A DNA stretch of 64,000 nt from Photorhabdus sp. CRCIA-P01 (GCF_003545805.1 NZ_NMQR01000004.1:62001-126000); one strand, 5' to 3'. Positions 20,602-29,624 are shown, counted from the first letter of the stretch. The notes: generated by a model from the sequence alone, not told the origin. Translations and numbers: made by a program.

Positions 20602-22042
20602 GTTGGGTTTCCTTTTTATTCAAGGCGTTTTCCGCAGTGATTTTTGCGATACCAAAACCAGTAAAGCCATAAATAAGAGCAAAGAAAATGGCAGCATAGC
20701 ACTGGATCGCCCAGGGCAGTAGTTCAAGCGTACTGACACCCAATGTCGTCGCCATATAAATGCCGGCAGCAGTCCAGGGGATCAACGGTTCTATGACGGT
20801 ACAGCCATCTTCTATGGTCCGTGACAGATTTTTATTATCCAGTCCCATGCGGCGATAAGCGTCTTTGAACAGCTCCGCCGGGATGAGGAGAGCCAGTTTT
20901 CCGTTGCAGGTTGCGCCCGTTACCAGAATAGTTGTTACCAAGGTTGCAGCGATAAGTTGCCCGGTTGTGTGAACAACTTGTAGAAGCCGGTTAATGATGA
21001 TGGTCAAGGCGCCAGTGAGTGCTAAAGCGCCGGCGAACGCAAATGCACAAAATGCAAGCAGGATAGTACTCATCATTGAGAACATGCCCCCACGATTGAG
21101 CAGGCGGGAGACATCACTAACGACGCCGGTGATGTTGTGTCCCTGGTCAGAGAACATCGAGAGATTGAAACCATCTATCAACGCATTAAGGCCCTGTTTA
21201 AGGGTGAGCCCCTGGAAACCTATGCCAAGTACAATAGCTAATGCACATGCAGCAAGCATGACGGGTATCACCGGACGTTTGGTTATTGCTCCCCACAAAA
21301 CCAGTATCGGTGGCAAAATCAGCAATAAATTGAAGTGATACAGGCTTTCAAGGGATTGCACGATTTCTGTGACCTTTTCCGGTGTCGCCACGTTACCGGT
21401 TAAGCTTGTATGGCCCGCAATAAAATAAACAGTAGCGGCTAAAACAAAGCCGGGAATAGTGGTATACATCAAATGTTGAACATGACTGTAAAGATCAGTA
21501 TCGGCAACGATGGCGGCGAAGTTAGTTGAGTCAGATAGCGGTGAAATTTTATCGCCGAAATACGCGCCTGAAACAACCGCCCCGGCTGCCGCAGCCAAAG
21601 ACACATCAAGGCCAGCGGCGACTCCCATAAGGGCAACCCCCACTGTTCCTGCTGATCCCCATGACGTACCGGTACAAACTGAGATAACGCTCGTGATAAA
21701 GAAAGCAGCAATAAGTATGTATTGAGGGCTAATCAGTTTTAACCCCCAATACATCATGTAAGGTATGGTTCCGCTGAACATCCAGGTCCCAATTAACCCG
21801 CCTACGCAAATCAGGATCATGATCACCGGCATCGCTTTAGCCAGCTTTGCCACAATAGCATCGATAATGTCATTCCAGCGATAGCCTTGCCAATACGCCA
21901 AGGTCGCTGCTATTCCTGCTGATATCAGTAATAGGGATTCGATGCGTAAATTCAATTGACCATACCCAATAACCAACAGTAAAAGCATTGCTGCAATTGG
22001 CAGTATAGCGAGTCCCAAATTAAGCTTTTTCTTATCATCCAT
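20588..22042 (-). CDS. NhaC-family Na+/H+ antiporter-like transporter
   Basis: 484 residues, about 11-12 membrane segments. NhaC landmarks include CTGTSWGSAGTVGVALMG and GAYFGDKISPLSDSTNFAA. Some family members exchange organic acids instead of Na+/H+. Fusion-like overlap with the C-S lyase gene suggests the transporter moves that enzyme's substrate or product (inference). It is followed on the same strand by the lyase and preceded by a LacI-family gene. Confidence 0.85.
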   Translation of the reverse strand: MDDKKKLNLGLAILPIAAMLLLLVIGYGQLNLRIESLLLISAGIAATLAYWQGYRWNDIIDAIVAKLAKAMPVIMILICVGGLIGTWMFSGTIPYMMYWGLKLISPQYILIAAFFITSVISVCTGTSWGSAGTVGVALMGVAAGLDVSLAAAAGAVVSGAYFGDKISPLSDSTNFAAIVADTDLYSHVQHLMYTTIPGFVLAATVYFIAGHTSLTGNVATPEKVTEIVQSLESLYHFNLLLILPPILVLWGAITKRPVIPVMLAACALAIVLGIGFQGLTLKQGLNALIDGFNLSMFSDQGHNITGVVSDVSRLLNRGGMFSMMSTILLAFCAFAFAGALALTGALTIIINRLLQVVHTTGQLIAATLVTTILVTGATCNGKLALLIPAELFKDAYRRMGLDNKNLSRTIEDGCTVIEPLIPWTAAGIYMATTLGVSTLELLPWAIQCYAAIFFALIYGFTGFGIAKITAENALNKKETQREIA

Positions 22043-22086
22043 ATTAAAATTCCAATTTCAGGTGAGTTGTTAAAACAGAATAATGA

Positions 22087-22165
22087 ATTTATTTCGAATG
22101 AGATGTGACAGATATTACTTGTTCATGTAATTGGTTTCATGAGATATGAAATGTGATCTACATAT
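22087..22165 (-). promoter_or_regulatory. nhaC-like promoter segment with LacI-type operator (copy A)
   Basis: It contains TGTAATTGGTTTCA (22126-22139), a degenerate form of the GalR/LacI-type palindrome TGAAACCGGTTTCA, placed between the LacI-family gene and the nhaC-like gene. The whole ~80-base segment recurs, diverged, at 24320-24400. The neighbouring TGTGAT could belong to a CRP site, which is weak. Confidence 0.5.
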
Positions 22166-22187
22166 CGCTTATACGCGACGCTTTTTA

Positions 22188-23189
22188 TTACTCGATTAAA
22201 AAAACGGAATCTCTGATGACCAGTTCGGCTGAGAACATATTCATTTGCGGAGCTACTTCTTTTTTGGCACTGAGCTGCAATGCCAAATTAGCCGCCCGCT
22301 GAGCCATTCGTTCTATTGGATTATGTACGGTAGTTAAAGGGGGATAAAGATATCGGGCCGGGACAATATCATCAAACCCAACAATCGACAGTTGTTCCGG
22401 TAATTTGATTTTCCATTGATGTAGGGATCGCATCATCCCGGCAGCCATAACATCATTAAATGTTACTACCGCGGTAAAGTCGATACCGCTCTTTAACAGC
22501 TTTTCTGCTGCCAATTCCCCACCTTTTTCGTTAAATGGAACACTAATAACCCAATTTCCAGGTACGGTGATGCCCGCATTAGCCATTGCAGCCTGATACC
22601 CCTCCAGGCGGAGCCTTCTATTATCAATCGGTAGATCTGCTGTTACACAAGCAATTTTTCGATGACCGTTTTGAATAAGATAGTTAGTAGCAATCTGAGA
22701 AGCACTGACATTATCTAACCAAATGCACCGGTTGGCGATAGCAGGGAAATATCGATTGATAATCACTAATCCTGGTGTATGAGCTGCATAGCGTAATACA
22801 TCTATATCACTCATCCTACTAACATGCGCTACTATTGCTTCGCATCCCTGATTAATTAAAAAATCCAAGGCGGATTTCTCAAGTTCAGCTTGATACCCTC
22901 CACTACAAACCATCAACTTTACCTCTTCCTGCCTGGCAATTTTTTCAACCCCGCGAGCTAAAAGGGAAAAAAAAGGATCAGCCAGATTGCCAGTGAGTAA
23001 ACCCAACATATTCCCGCATCGTTTCGCTAATGCAAGCGCGGCAGAATTACGATGGTAGTTGAATTCACGCATGGCTTTCTCCACACGCTCACGAGTGACC
23101 GGTTCGACATAAGCGGTATTATTAATGACGCGGCTTACAGTGGCCACGGATACTCCAGCTTGATGGGCTACGTCTTTCATTGTGGCCAT
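22188..23189 (-). CDS. LacI-family transcriptional regulator
   Basis: 333 residues. The N-terminal helix-turn-helix MKDVAHQAGVSVATVSRVIN is followed by a hinge and a periplasmic-binding-protein-like sensor domain (TGNLADPFFSLLARGVE, FNDVMAAGMM, SIVGFDDI). The start has GAGGAAAG. It lies 145 bases upstream of the nhaC-like/C-S lyase operon on the same strand, which it probably controls through the operator at 22126-22139. The inducer is unknown. Confidence 0.9.
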   Translation of the reverse strand: MATMKDVAHQAGVSVATVSRVINNTAYVEPVTRERVEKAMREFNYHRNSAALALAKRCGNMLGLLTGNLADPFFSLLARGVEKIARQEEVKLMVCSGGYQAELEKSALDFLINQGCEAIVAHVSRMSDIDVLRYAAHTPGLVIINRYFPAIANRCIWLDNVSASQIATNYLIQNGHRKIACVTADLPIDNRRLRLEGYQAAMANAGITVPGNWVISVPFNEKGGELAAEKLLKSGIDFTAVVTFNDVMAAGMMRSLHQWKIKLPEQLSIVGFDDIVPARYLYPPLTTVHNPIERMAQRAANLALQLSAKKEVAPQMNMFSAELVIRDSVFLIE

Positions 23190-23532
23190 AATCTTTCCTC
23201 AGCAGTTATGTAAGATAAATGTGAAAAAGAATCATATCTCAATTTATTCAGATTATCATGAAAGGATTTGCATACCTTAATTTCAAGTGAATAATGCGAA
23301 TTGGGCTTGTCTTAATAATATTGAATGAACGGTTTAACAATAGAATAAGAACGGTTAGGAGTATGAACATGATTGGACTTTCAATATGCCGACAATGAAA
23401 TCCTTGATCTGGCTCCGAAAATAAGCTACGAAGCTGATTCATGTCATTGATCTATTGAAAGCCATGTCTCTCTATCACTTAAATCAACTCCCTTGATTAA
23501 GTGATAGAAGAGCTAGAGCACAAGTATCGCCC

Positions 23533-24207
23533 TCAATAGAGCAAAAAGTGGTTCATAGATTTAAAGTATTTTGGTGGAATATAGAGATCATAATTATTTT
23601 TTTCGCAAAATAATTTCAATTCAATAATTGATCCGATTGATAATTTCTCATGGATACTTTGAAAATACCCTTCCACAGTACGGCATGAAATTTTCATTTC
23701 ATTAGCAATACCTCGATTACTGATGCCACGGCAGAATAAAAAGATTACTATCCATTCTTTTTCTGTCAATATATTATTAGGGGGCCTAAGCTTAACAGAC
23801 ATAGTTGCATCCTCTTTAATGTAATTATGTACCGAAAAATGATTTATTTCTTTAATGCGACAAATTATTCCAATACATTGATCATTTTCATTCATTAACG
23901 GGTATTTTTCGCAAAAATAGGGCTTGAGTTGTTGGTTATTACTTTGAAGATGAGCTCCAATAGATGATACTCGTTGCATAGACTGTAAGACTTTACAGTC
24001 ATGTTTTTCAAAAAGGTGAGCAAGATAATTAAACGGTGTGGGTAATTCTTTAGCAGTATATCCCATTACATCAAAGTCTTCAGGTAACTTACTTAATTTG
24101 ATAAATACTTTATTTGCATATATAAAACGAAGATTCTTATCTTTTACAAACCATGATTCATGGCTTTTATCCCACATATTTATTAACTGAGGGGTGATTT
24201 GACACAT
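23533..24207 (-). CDS. PAS4-LuxR transcriptional regulator (subtype 2)
   Basis: 224 residues. The PAS-like sensor starts CQITPQLINMWDKSHESWFV and contains LRFIYANKVF and LPEDFDVMGYTAKELPTP. The LuxR helix-turn-helix at ~150-215 is intact (NRGIANEMKISCRTVEGYFQ). Nearest relative in the window is the gene at 16788-17480. Its upstream DNA contains a duplicated LacI-type operator at 24359-24372. Confidence 0.88.
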   Translation of the reverse strand: MCQITPQLINMWDKSHESWFVKDKNLRFIYANKVFIKLSKLPEDFDVMGYTAKELPTPFNYLAHLFEKHDCKVLQSMQRVSSIGAHLQSNNQQLKPYFCEKYPLMNENDQCIGIICRIKEINHFSVHNYIKEDATMSVKLRPPNNILTEKEWIVIFLFCRGISNRGIANEMKISCRTVEGYFQSIHEKLSIGSIIELKLFCEKNNYDLYIPPKYFKSMNHFLLY

Positions 24208-24319
24208 ATATGACCTTCAATAATTATTGAATATAAATAGAAAAATATTTTAACAATCAGCAAGAACAGCTATTCGTTCTATAGGGAATCCCCTCATAGT
24301 CAGAAGTATAGAGTAACGC

Positions 24320-24400
24320 ATTTATTTCAAATGGAATGTGAGATGAGTTTGCTGTTCATGTAACCGGTTTCATGAAGTGTGAAAATGTGATTTGTGTATC
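24320..24400 (-). promoter_or_regulatory. Duplicated promoter segment with LacI-type operator (copy B)
   Basis: Similar base by base to 22087-22165 and in the same orientation. Here the operator reads TGTAACCGGTTTCA (24359-24372), one mismatch from a perfect GalR/LacI-type palindrome. It is followed by TGTGAAAATGTGAT. It lies ~150 bases upstream of the PAS4-LuxR gene ending at 23533. Confidence 0.55.
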
Positions 24401-24660
24401 GATTTCTGATCTTGCTTATAATCCATTGCCAAGTGTCAAAAAATTTTTGACGATCAATTAAGTGAAACTCGTATGGAATATTCCGGTTTATCTAAAACAG
24501 CGGAAATTTAAGGTCATGATTAAGTAACTAGTCCTATTTAAACATTATATTTAATTTTCCTATAATAAAAAATTATATTAAAACAGTTAGATATTCAATA
24601 TAGAAGATTATTTAGCGGAGCTATTTTGTTAATTATATCAAACATCATTGAGAACGTAAA

Positions 24661-24774
24661 ATGCACTTTATGTCAAATATCACGCCACAATTCACTAACA
24701 TATGGGAAAAAAGTAAATTTTATTGCTATATCCCAGAAAACACTAGGGAATCCAAAAATAGAAAGTTTATTTAA
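24661..24774 (+). pseudogene. Internally deleted PAS4-LuxR gene (N- and C-terminal ends fused)
   Basis: An open frame of 37 codons. From the ATG at 24670 it reads MSNITPQFTNIWEKS, matching the conserved start of the PAS4-LuxR paralogues (ITPQL..MWDKS), and then directly FYCYIPENTRE, matching their conserved end (DLYIPERF). About 200 codons of PAS and helix-turn-helix are missing. It lies immediately upstream of an intact paralogue. It is probably dead, unless the micro-peptide has a role. Confidence 0.6.
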
Positions 24775-24798
24775 TTTTCAAATTATCAAGGAGTTTTT

Positions 24799-25464
24799 AT
24801 GAAGAACTACACGATATCACCTCAGATTATCAATACAATGGAAATAAGTAATGAACCTTGGGCAGTAAAAGATAGTTCTTCATGTTTTATTTATGGTAAT
24901 AAAGCGTTAAGTTCTATCAAAAATTTCTCACCATCATTTGATTACAATGGGCTTTATGATCATGAACTCCCTTGGGACGGCGCTGAATTTGCAAAGGAAT
25001 ATATTTATCATGATCAAAAAGTAATGAAAAAAGAGCAAAGAATATGTTCACTTGAAACACATTTATTTGGTAAAGAGCAAATTCCATCATCTTATTTCTG
25101 TGAAAAGATGCCTTTTTATCATGAAGATGGAAGTTGTATAGGCATTATATATCATTGTTGGAAGGCGAAAGATTATTCATTAACCTGTCTGTATCAATAT
25201 CATAATAAACTTCCCTCATCCATTTTACTCCAACCACCGACAGATATTTTTACTGAGCATGAATGGGATATTATTTTCCTTTTCTTACAGAAATACTCAA
25301 GAAAGCAGATTGGAATAATATTGAATCTTGATTCTAGTGCAATTGAAAACCATATGACCAGGATATATCATAAAATAAACATTAACTCCGATCTTCAATT
25401 AGAAGAATATTGTCGAGTCAATAATCTTTATCACTATATACCTGATAAGTTTTTATTAACTTAA
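24799..25464 (+). CDS. PAS4-LuxR transcriptional regulator (subtype 1)
   Basis: 221 residues with AAGGAG before the ATG. The sensor domain (NEPWAVKDSSSCFIYGNKAL, HELPWDGAEFAKEYIYHDQK) is nearly the same as in the gene at 16053-16733. The C-terminal LuxR helix-turn-helix is present but its recognition helix reads LDSSAIENHMTRI, lacking the usual T-V-E, so DNA specificity may have drifted. No autoinducer synthase is nearby. Confidence 0.87.
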   Translation: MKNYTISPQIINTMEISNEPWAVKDSSSCFIYGNKALSSIKNFSPSFDYNGLYDHELPWDGAEFAKEYIYHDQKVMKKEQRICSLETHLFGKEQIPSSYFCEKMPFYHEDGSCIGIIYHCWKAKDYSLTCLYQYHNKLPSSILLQPPTDIFTEHEWDIIFLFLQKYSRKQIGIILNLDSSAIENHMTRIYHKININSDLQLEEYCRVNNLYHYIPDKFLLT

Positions 25465-25668
25465 AGGTTTTCTCCTACTGACGCAGTGGCCTTACTTCAT
25501 TATAACGCGCATCACTGACATGCCTGAGGTACGAACAGAATTTTCTTTTGTTAAAACCTCAGGCAATTAGTGCACCTCTCATTGACTGTAGTGGAATAAG
25601 AATCCCAGGCACCTCACAAGACTGCTAATCTGATTAATATAAAATTATAGAATAAACTCTTATTCACT

Positions 25669-25703
25669 CAATAAGATACCCAATGAATATGGGTATCTTA
25701 TTG
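25669..25703 (-). terminator. Hairpin after mgtE
   Basis: A 12-bp perfect stem, AATAAGATACCC (25670-25681) with GGGTATCTTATT (25691-25702), lies 6 bases beyond the mgtE stop. No strong T-run follows on the minus strand. Confidence 0.6.
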
Positions 25704-25709
25704 ATAAAT

Positions 25710-26780
25710 TTAAACGAGCTCTGTCATCACTAATTTAGCGATTTCGAAATAGATAATCAGACCTGTACCATCAATAAACGTGGCAATAAAAGGAGCGGAT
25801 ACAACAGCCGGATCAACAGATAGCCTTTTCAATACCATCGGAATAATGGAAGAAACAATGGCACTCCAGACGGTGATTGCAATGATGGTCAAACTAACAA
25901 CAATCGTCACTTGAATACCGACACCTAATATCCAGGCACGGATAAGCGCGGTAAAACCTATCGTTATTGCAACTAAAAATGAAGTGGAAACCTCTTTACG
26001 TAACACCGCCCATAGATTACGCAAACTCACTTCCCCCAATGCCATTGCTCTGACCAAGGTCGAGGTAATTTGCGTCCCACTGTTGCCCCCCGTCCCGATT
26101 AATAACGGAATGAAAAATGCGAGAGAAATTGCCGCTTCCAATTGATCTTCAAATGCTTTAAGCACAGCACCAGTATAAGCTTCCGCAACAAATAGCAATA
26201 ATAACCACCCGACACGCTTACGCCATAATGTTATTGGGCTAGTACTCAGATAAGGCTGGTCCAGAGGTAAAGTTGCCCCCTGCAAATGAGCATCCAACGT
26301 ATTTTCATCTTCAATCAATTCAGCAATATCCCGCGGTCGTAGCACCCCAACCAATTTGCCAAAATGAGTAACCGGGACACTATCCATGCCACTGTGATTT
26401 ATCAAATTATAAACATCATGACGCGACTGTTCCGGTGATACGGAAAAATAACTTTGCCTCATAATATCTGACACAAATAAATCATCGGCTACAGTTAATA
26501 ACACTTTCACCGGTAATATGCCATTAAGATAGCCCTCAGCATCAATAACATATAAGTAGGTTGGGATCTGCTCACCTTCAAGCTGATCAATCAAATGACT
26601 TTTTACCGACAAAACAGAATCAGCAACAGATACAGAAATGAAACATTGGCTCATATATGCGCTGACAGTTGCCTCTTCATTTTTCAATCGATGTTTCCGC
26701 TGCTGATCAGCATTTATTTCATTAATAGAATGATTAGCAATCGCTAATGCATCCATGTTTTCATGGGATGTGATTTTCAT
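25710..26780 (-). CDS. mgtE: MgtE-type magnesium transporter
   Basis: 356 residues from ATG 26780 (AGGG upstream); the longer frame from a TTG is unlikely. Residues ~35-165 are a CBS-domain pair (YMSQCFISV, then DSVPVTHFGKLVGVLRPRD). Five membrane segments follow, with the MgtE signatures LIGTGGNSGTQ and FIDGTGLIIYF lining the Mg2+ pore. The N-terminal superhelical MgtE_N domain of many homologues is absent. Expression is probably controlled by the M-box riboswitch directly upstream. Confidence 0.93.
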   Translation of the reverse strand: MKITSHENMDALAIANHSINEINADQQRKHRLKNEEATVSAYMSQCFISVSVADSVLSVKSHLIDQLEGEQIPTYLYVIDAEGYLNGILPVKVLLTVADDLFVSDIMRQSYFSVSPEQSRHDVYNLINHSGMDSVPVTHFGKLVGVLRPRDIAELIEDENTLDAHLQGATLPLDQPYLSTSPITLWRKRVGWLLLLFVAEAYTGAVLKAFEDQLEAAISLAFFIPLLIGTGGNSGTQITSTLVRAMALGEVSLRNLWAVLRKEVSTSFLVAITIGFTALIRAWILGVGIQVTIVVSLTIIAITVWSAIVSSIIPMVLKRLSVDPAVVSAPFIATFIDGTGLIIYFEIAKLVMTELV

Positions 26781-26854
26781 GATGTTGGACCCTATTACTG
26801 TTGTGAACTTCAAACAGCACTCACATAGGGGCGAAACCAGATGAGAGAATGCAA

Positions 26855-27025
26855 CGACTATCTCTACGTCTCGGTTTTAGCACTATACAACGTATCCTGA
26901 ATGCTCAGAAAGTTACATGGGGATATACCTTGGTTCGATATATCCTGTCCTAATCTTGGGCGTCTCTCGACGTCGTCAGATCAGCAACCTGTGTTTGTAT
27001 AGGAGCCTCGCCTAACGAGATACTG
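26855..27025 (-). promoter_or_regulatory. M-box (ykoK) magnesium riboswitch
   Basis: The minus strand reads GTTAGGCGAGGCTCCTATA, then ACACAGGTTGCTG, then GACGCCCAAGA, which are the conserved blocks of the M-box aptamer. A GATATATC/GGTATATCC stem and a CTGAGCATTCAGG element follow. It lies 75-240 bases upstream of mgtE. Mg2+ binding normally shuts off the transporter. The exact 3' end and the expression platform are not certain. Confidence 0.88.
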
Positions 27026-27044
27026 CACTTAGAATGCGGCGCAT

Positions 27045-27072
27045 ATTGTAAACAAAAATCGTAATAATTCAA
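27045..27072 (-). promoter_or_regulatory. Sigma-70 promoter for the mgtE leader
   Basis: -35 TTGAAT (27067-27072) and -10 TACAAT (27045-27050) on the minus strand, 16 bp apart, just upstream of the M-box. Confidence 0.55.
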
Positions 27073-27117
27073 AATTGAAAGTTAACCTGTTTAATTTTCA
27101 TTTAAGTTTCTGATAAT

Positions 27118-27156
27118 AATAAAAAAACGGCTTAGATTTCCACCTGTTGCCGTTTA
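27118..27156 (-). terminator. Terminator after the small lipoprotein gene
   Basis: The minus-strand stem AAACGGC/GCCGTTT (27149-27155 with 27125-27131) is followed by a T-run. It is placed 24 bases after the lipoprotein stop and before the mgtE promoter. Confidence 0.75.
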
Positions 27157-27179
27157 ATGAGAATAATCCTATGAAGGAA

Positions 27180-27512
27180 TTATTCATTTTCTGATCTCTT
27201 AGACTCAATTTTTTCAACTTCAGCAATCAAGTGGTCAGCAGTTTTACCATCCAGCAATTTATAAAACTTTTGTTTCGATTCCTTCATGTCACCATTAGAA
27301 CCTGATTTAACCAAATCATTAAAATCGATACTATTAAACATAGCCGATTGAATTGACTCATCAAACTTCACTTTTTTATCATCAGGTAGCCTATCTCTTA
27401 CTTTTTCAATGGATGCTTTCAACGCGATTTCATTAGAAGCATCAATTTTAGGTTGGCTATCACAGCCCGCTAATACACATCCTGACAAACAAATTACTAA
27501 CAATTTTTTCAT
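27180..27512 (-). CDS. Small lipoprotein, DUF6694-like
   Basis: 110 residues from ATG 27512, with GGGGG at suitable distance. The lipoprotein signal MKKLLVICLSGCVLAGC has its lipid cysteine at C17. The mature part is charged and helical (KASIEKVRDRLPDDKKVKF, KFYKLLDGKTADHLIAEVEK). It resembles the uncharacterised DUF6694 lipoproteins; function unknown. The upstream reading frame continues into ERIC copy 2, but those codons are unlikely to be translated. Confidence 0.75.
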   Translation of the reverse strand: MKKLLVICLSGCVLAGCDSQPKIDASNEIALKASIEKVRDRLPDDKKVKFDESIQSAMFNSIDFNDLVKSGSNGDMKESKQKFYKLLDGKTADHLIAEVEKIESKRSENE

Positions 27513-27574
27513 ATTCATCCCCCACAGAATATTAAACAAGGGAATAATAACAGAAGCAGAAACAATAAACCGTT

Positions 27575-27702
27575 TATACCCTTCATCTTTCAAGCCGCTA
27601 CTTTGTTGGCTACTTTCACTCACCCCAATCACATCGTTATCCATGCTCCTGGGGATTCGTTCACTTGCCGCCGCGCCGCAACTCGAAATCTATTAGGTAT
27701 AT
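27575..27702 (-). repeat. ERIC element, copy 2 (complete, inverted)
   Basis: 128 bp in reverse orientation, from TATACCC to GGTATATA, with ATGCTCCTGGGGATTCGT as the core. It lies 60 bases upstream of the lipoprotein gene. The rest of the spacer to 28031 shows no gene. Confidence 0.9.
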
Positions 27703-28031
27703 AATTAGCCAAATTGATAAAGAATAGCAAATAAGATGAAATTTCTCATCATGCTATTCCAGAATAATTATCCTTGTGATTAGCAACTACGATGCCAAAA
27801 TACAATCATTTGTTATTTCTTCAACAGCATAAAAACGACTTTCAGCCAAATCGACCAGATGATTAAAACACCCGACTAACCAACAACATGACAGGTCCAG
27901 ATACGACCACAGTCACTACCGATATTCAGATCAATATGTAGTTGGAACCATCACAATTAGATGAGATCATACTTGCGTTTATCGCCTCGCTTAGCCATTG
28001 AAAAACCAGCACCGAAAACAAAGGAGAAATA

Positions 28032-29168
28032 ATGGCAATCATCCACTGCACTGCAAAATATATTCTGACTGCCATATTGATATTACTGCCTGTCTTTGCG
28101 CAAGCAAAAGAAATTACAGTCAAAGACGTTGCTGGCCGGGAGGTTAAAGTTGACGCACCGGTCAATCGGGTTATGCTGGCTGACAGCCGAGTATTGATTG
28201 CACTGAATATTCTTCACCCTGATAATCCGCTTAAAGGTATTGTCGCCTGGGATAATGCACTGGAAATTAAATCTCCAGATTTGGCAACTGCTTATGAAAA
28301 AGACTTCCCGCGATTGCGGGATATTCCGGTATTCCCTAACCCTTATCAAAGCGATTTTAACGTCGAAAAAGCGCTGACTTATAAACCCGATCTGGTTATT
28401 TTTGATATCGCTCTTCAAACCAAGCTCAATGATAGTGGAACCATCATTTTACTGGAAAAAGCGGGTATCCCGGTTATCTTTATCGACTTCCGTCAATATC
28501 CGCTAATAAATACGATTCCAAGTATGATTCTACTTGGAAAGATATTCAATGAAGAAGAAAATGCACAAAAATTTATTGAGTTTTACCAAGAGAAGATGAA
28601 AATCATTAATCAACGCGTTGGCACGCTAGGTAAAGAGCAGCGCCCTCCGGTGTTTATCGAACGCCATGCAGGCATGTTAGGTGCGGAACATTGCTGTAAG
28701 ACTTTCGGAAATGGCAATTTTGGTGAATTTGTTACTGCCGCAGGAGGTGATAACCTCGGTGCTCGCTGGTTCTCAGGTATAGATGGTGAGGTAAACGAAG
28801 AACAATTAATCGTCAGTAATCCTGAGTTTTATCTGATGACCGCCGCAGATTGGGATAAAGTTCGCTCTGGAAGCTTCTCTGTGCCATTAGGTTACACCGG
28901 CAATTTGAAACAATCACAAGAACGGCTGAAAAAATTACTGACACGCCCCAAATTAAGCGTATTAAGAGCCTTCCGCGAAAAACAAGTAATAGCACTGTAC
29001 CACCAGTATTACGATACGCCATTTAACATCATTGCTGTTGAAATCATTGCTAAATTCCTGCATCCGAAGTTGTTTGAAGATATCGATCCACAAGCTGACA
29101 GCCTATATCTGCATAAAACCTTTACCGCCCTTGATGGTAACGGGGTATTCTGGGTTACAGCAAAATAA
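28032..29168 (+). CDS. Periplasmic iron-siderophore-type ABC substrate-binding protein
   Basis: 378 residues. A signal peptide ends at about AQAKEI (residues 24-27). The body is a class III binding fold (TroA/FepB-like): DVAGREVKVDAPVNRVMLAD near the start, then KALTYKPDLVIFD and a conserved GEFVTAAGGDNLG. Such proteins deliver ferric siderophores, haem or cobalamin to an ABC importer. No permease or ATPase gene is adjacent, so it must use partners from elsewhere. AAGGAG is 5 bases before the ATG. The substrate cannot be named from sequence. Confidence 0.85.
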   Translation: MAIIHCTAKYILTAILILLPVFAQAKEITVKDVAGREVKVDAPVNRVMLADSRVLIALNILHPDNPLKGIVAWDNALEIKSPDLATAYEKDFPRLRDIPVFPNPYQSDFNVEKALTYKPDLVIFDIALQTKLNDSGTIILLEKAGIPVIFIDFRQYPLINTIPSMILLGKIFNEEENAQKFIEFYQEKMKIINQRVGTLGKEQRPPVFIERHAGMLGAEHCCKTFGNGNFGEFVTAAGGDNLGARWFSGIDGEVNEEQLIVSNPEFYLMTAADWDKVRSGSFSVPLGYTGNLKQSQERLKKLLTRPKLSVLRAFREKQVIALYHQYYDTPFNIIAVEIIAKFLHPKLFEDIDPQADSLYLHKTFTALDGNGVFWVTAK

Positions 29169-29618
29169 TATTGCTTTTCAATCCATTGGCATATTCCAAG
29201 ACATATTCCAACGGATACTCAATCTCACCTTTTATTTATAATTTCCGTTCGTTAATATACCTAATATTTTATATAACATGCTAATAGACATCTATTATTT
29301 TGTCATCTACTATAGTTGATGCTAAAAAAATATAAAACATGACAAGATAAATTCGGTTAAGTAATAAATATAAAGTACAAATATATTCACATAATGAAAC
29401 TATATAAAACTTGCTAATTAAGAATTTATCCCAAACAGGAACGATTAATTCAGAGCCATTATTATCAATAAACCATGTGCACAGGCAAGGTACAAAAATC
29501 AGGCTATACACATGATATGCGAGGAATCTTTTGCTCTTTACTAACAAGAATGGAAAATAAAATAGCCTAATGAGATAGATTCTCGATGTAACTATTCTTA
29601 AACCAAAGTACTCGGAGT
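29169..29618. other. Gene-free spacer
   Basis: 450 AT-rich bases. A hydrophobic minus-strand frame (29281-29547) has only a TTG start and no ribosome site. No other feature could be supported. Confidence 0.45.
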
Positions 29619-29624
29619 ATGTTA

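Noticed and set aside
29281-29547. Hydrophobic 88-codon minus-strand gene
   Set aside because: Only a TTG start without a ribosome site. It vaguely resembles small DUF2569-like membrane proteins, but not enough to call.
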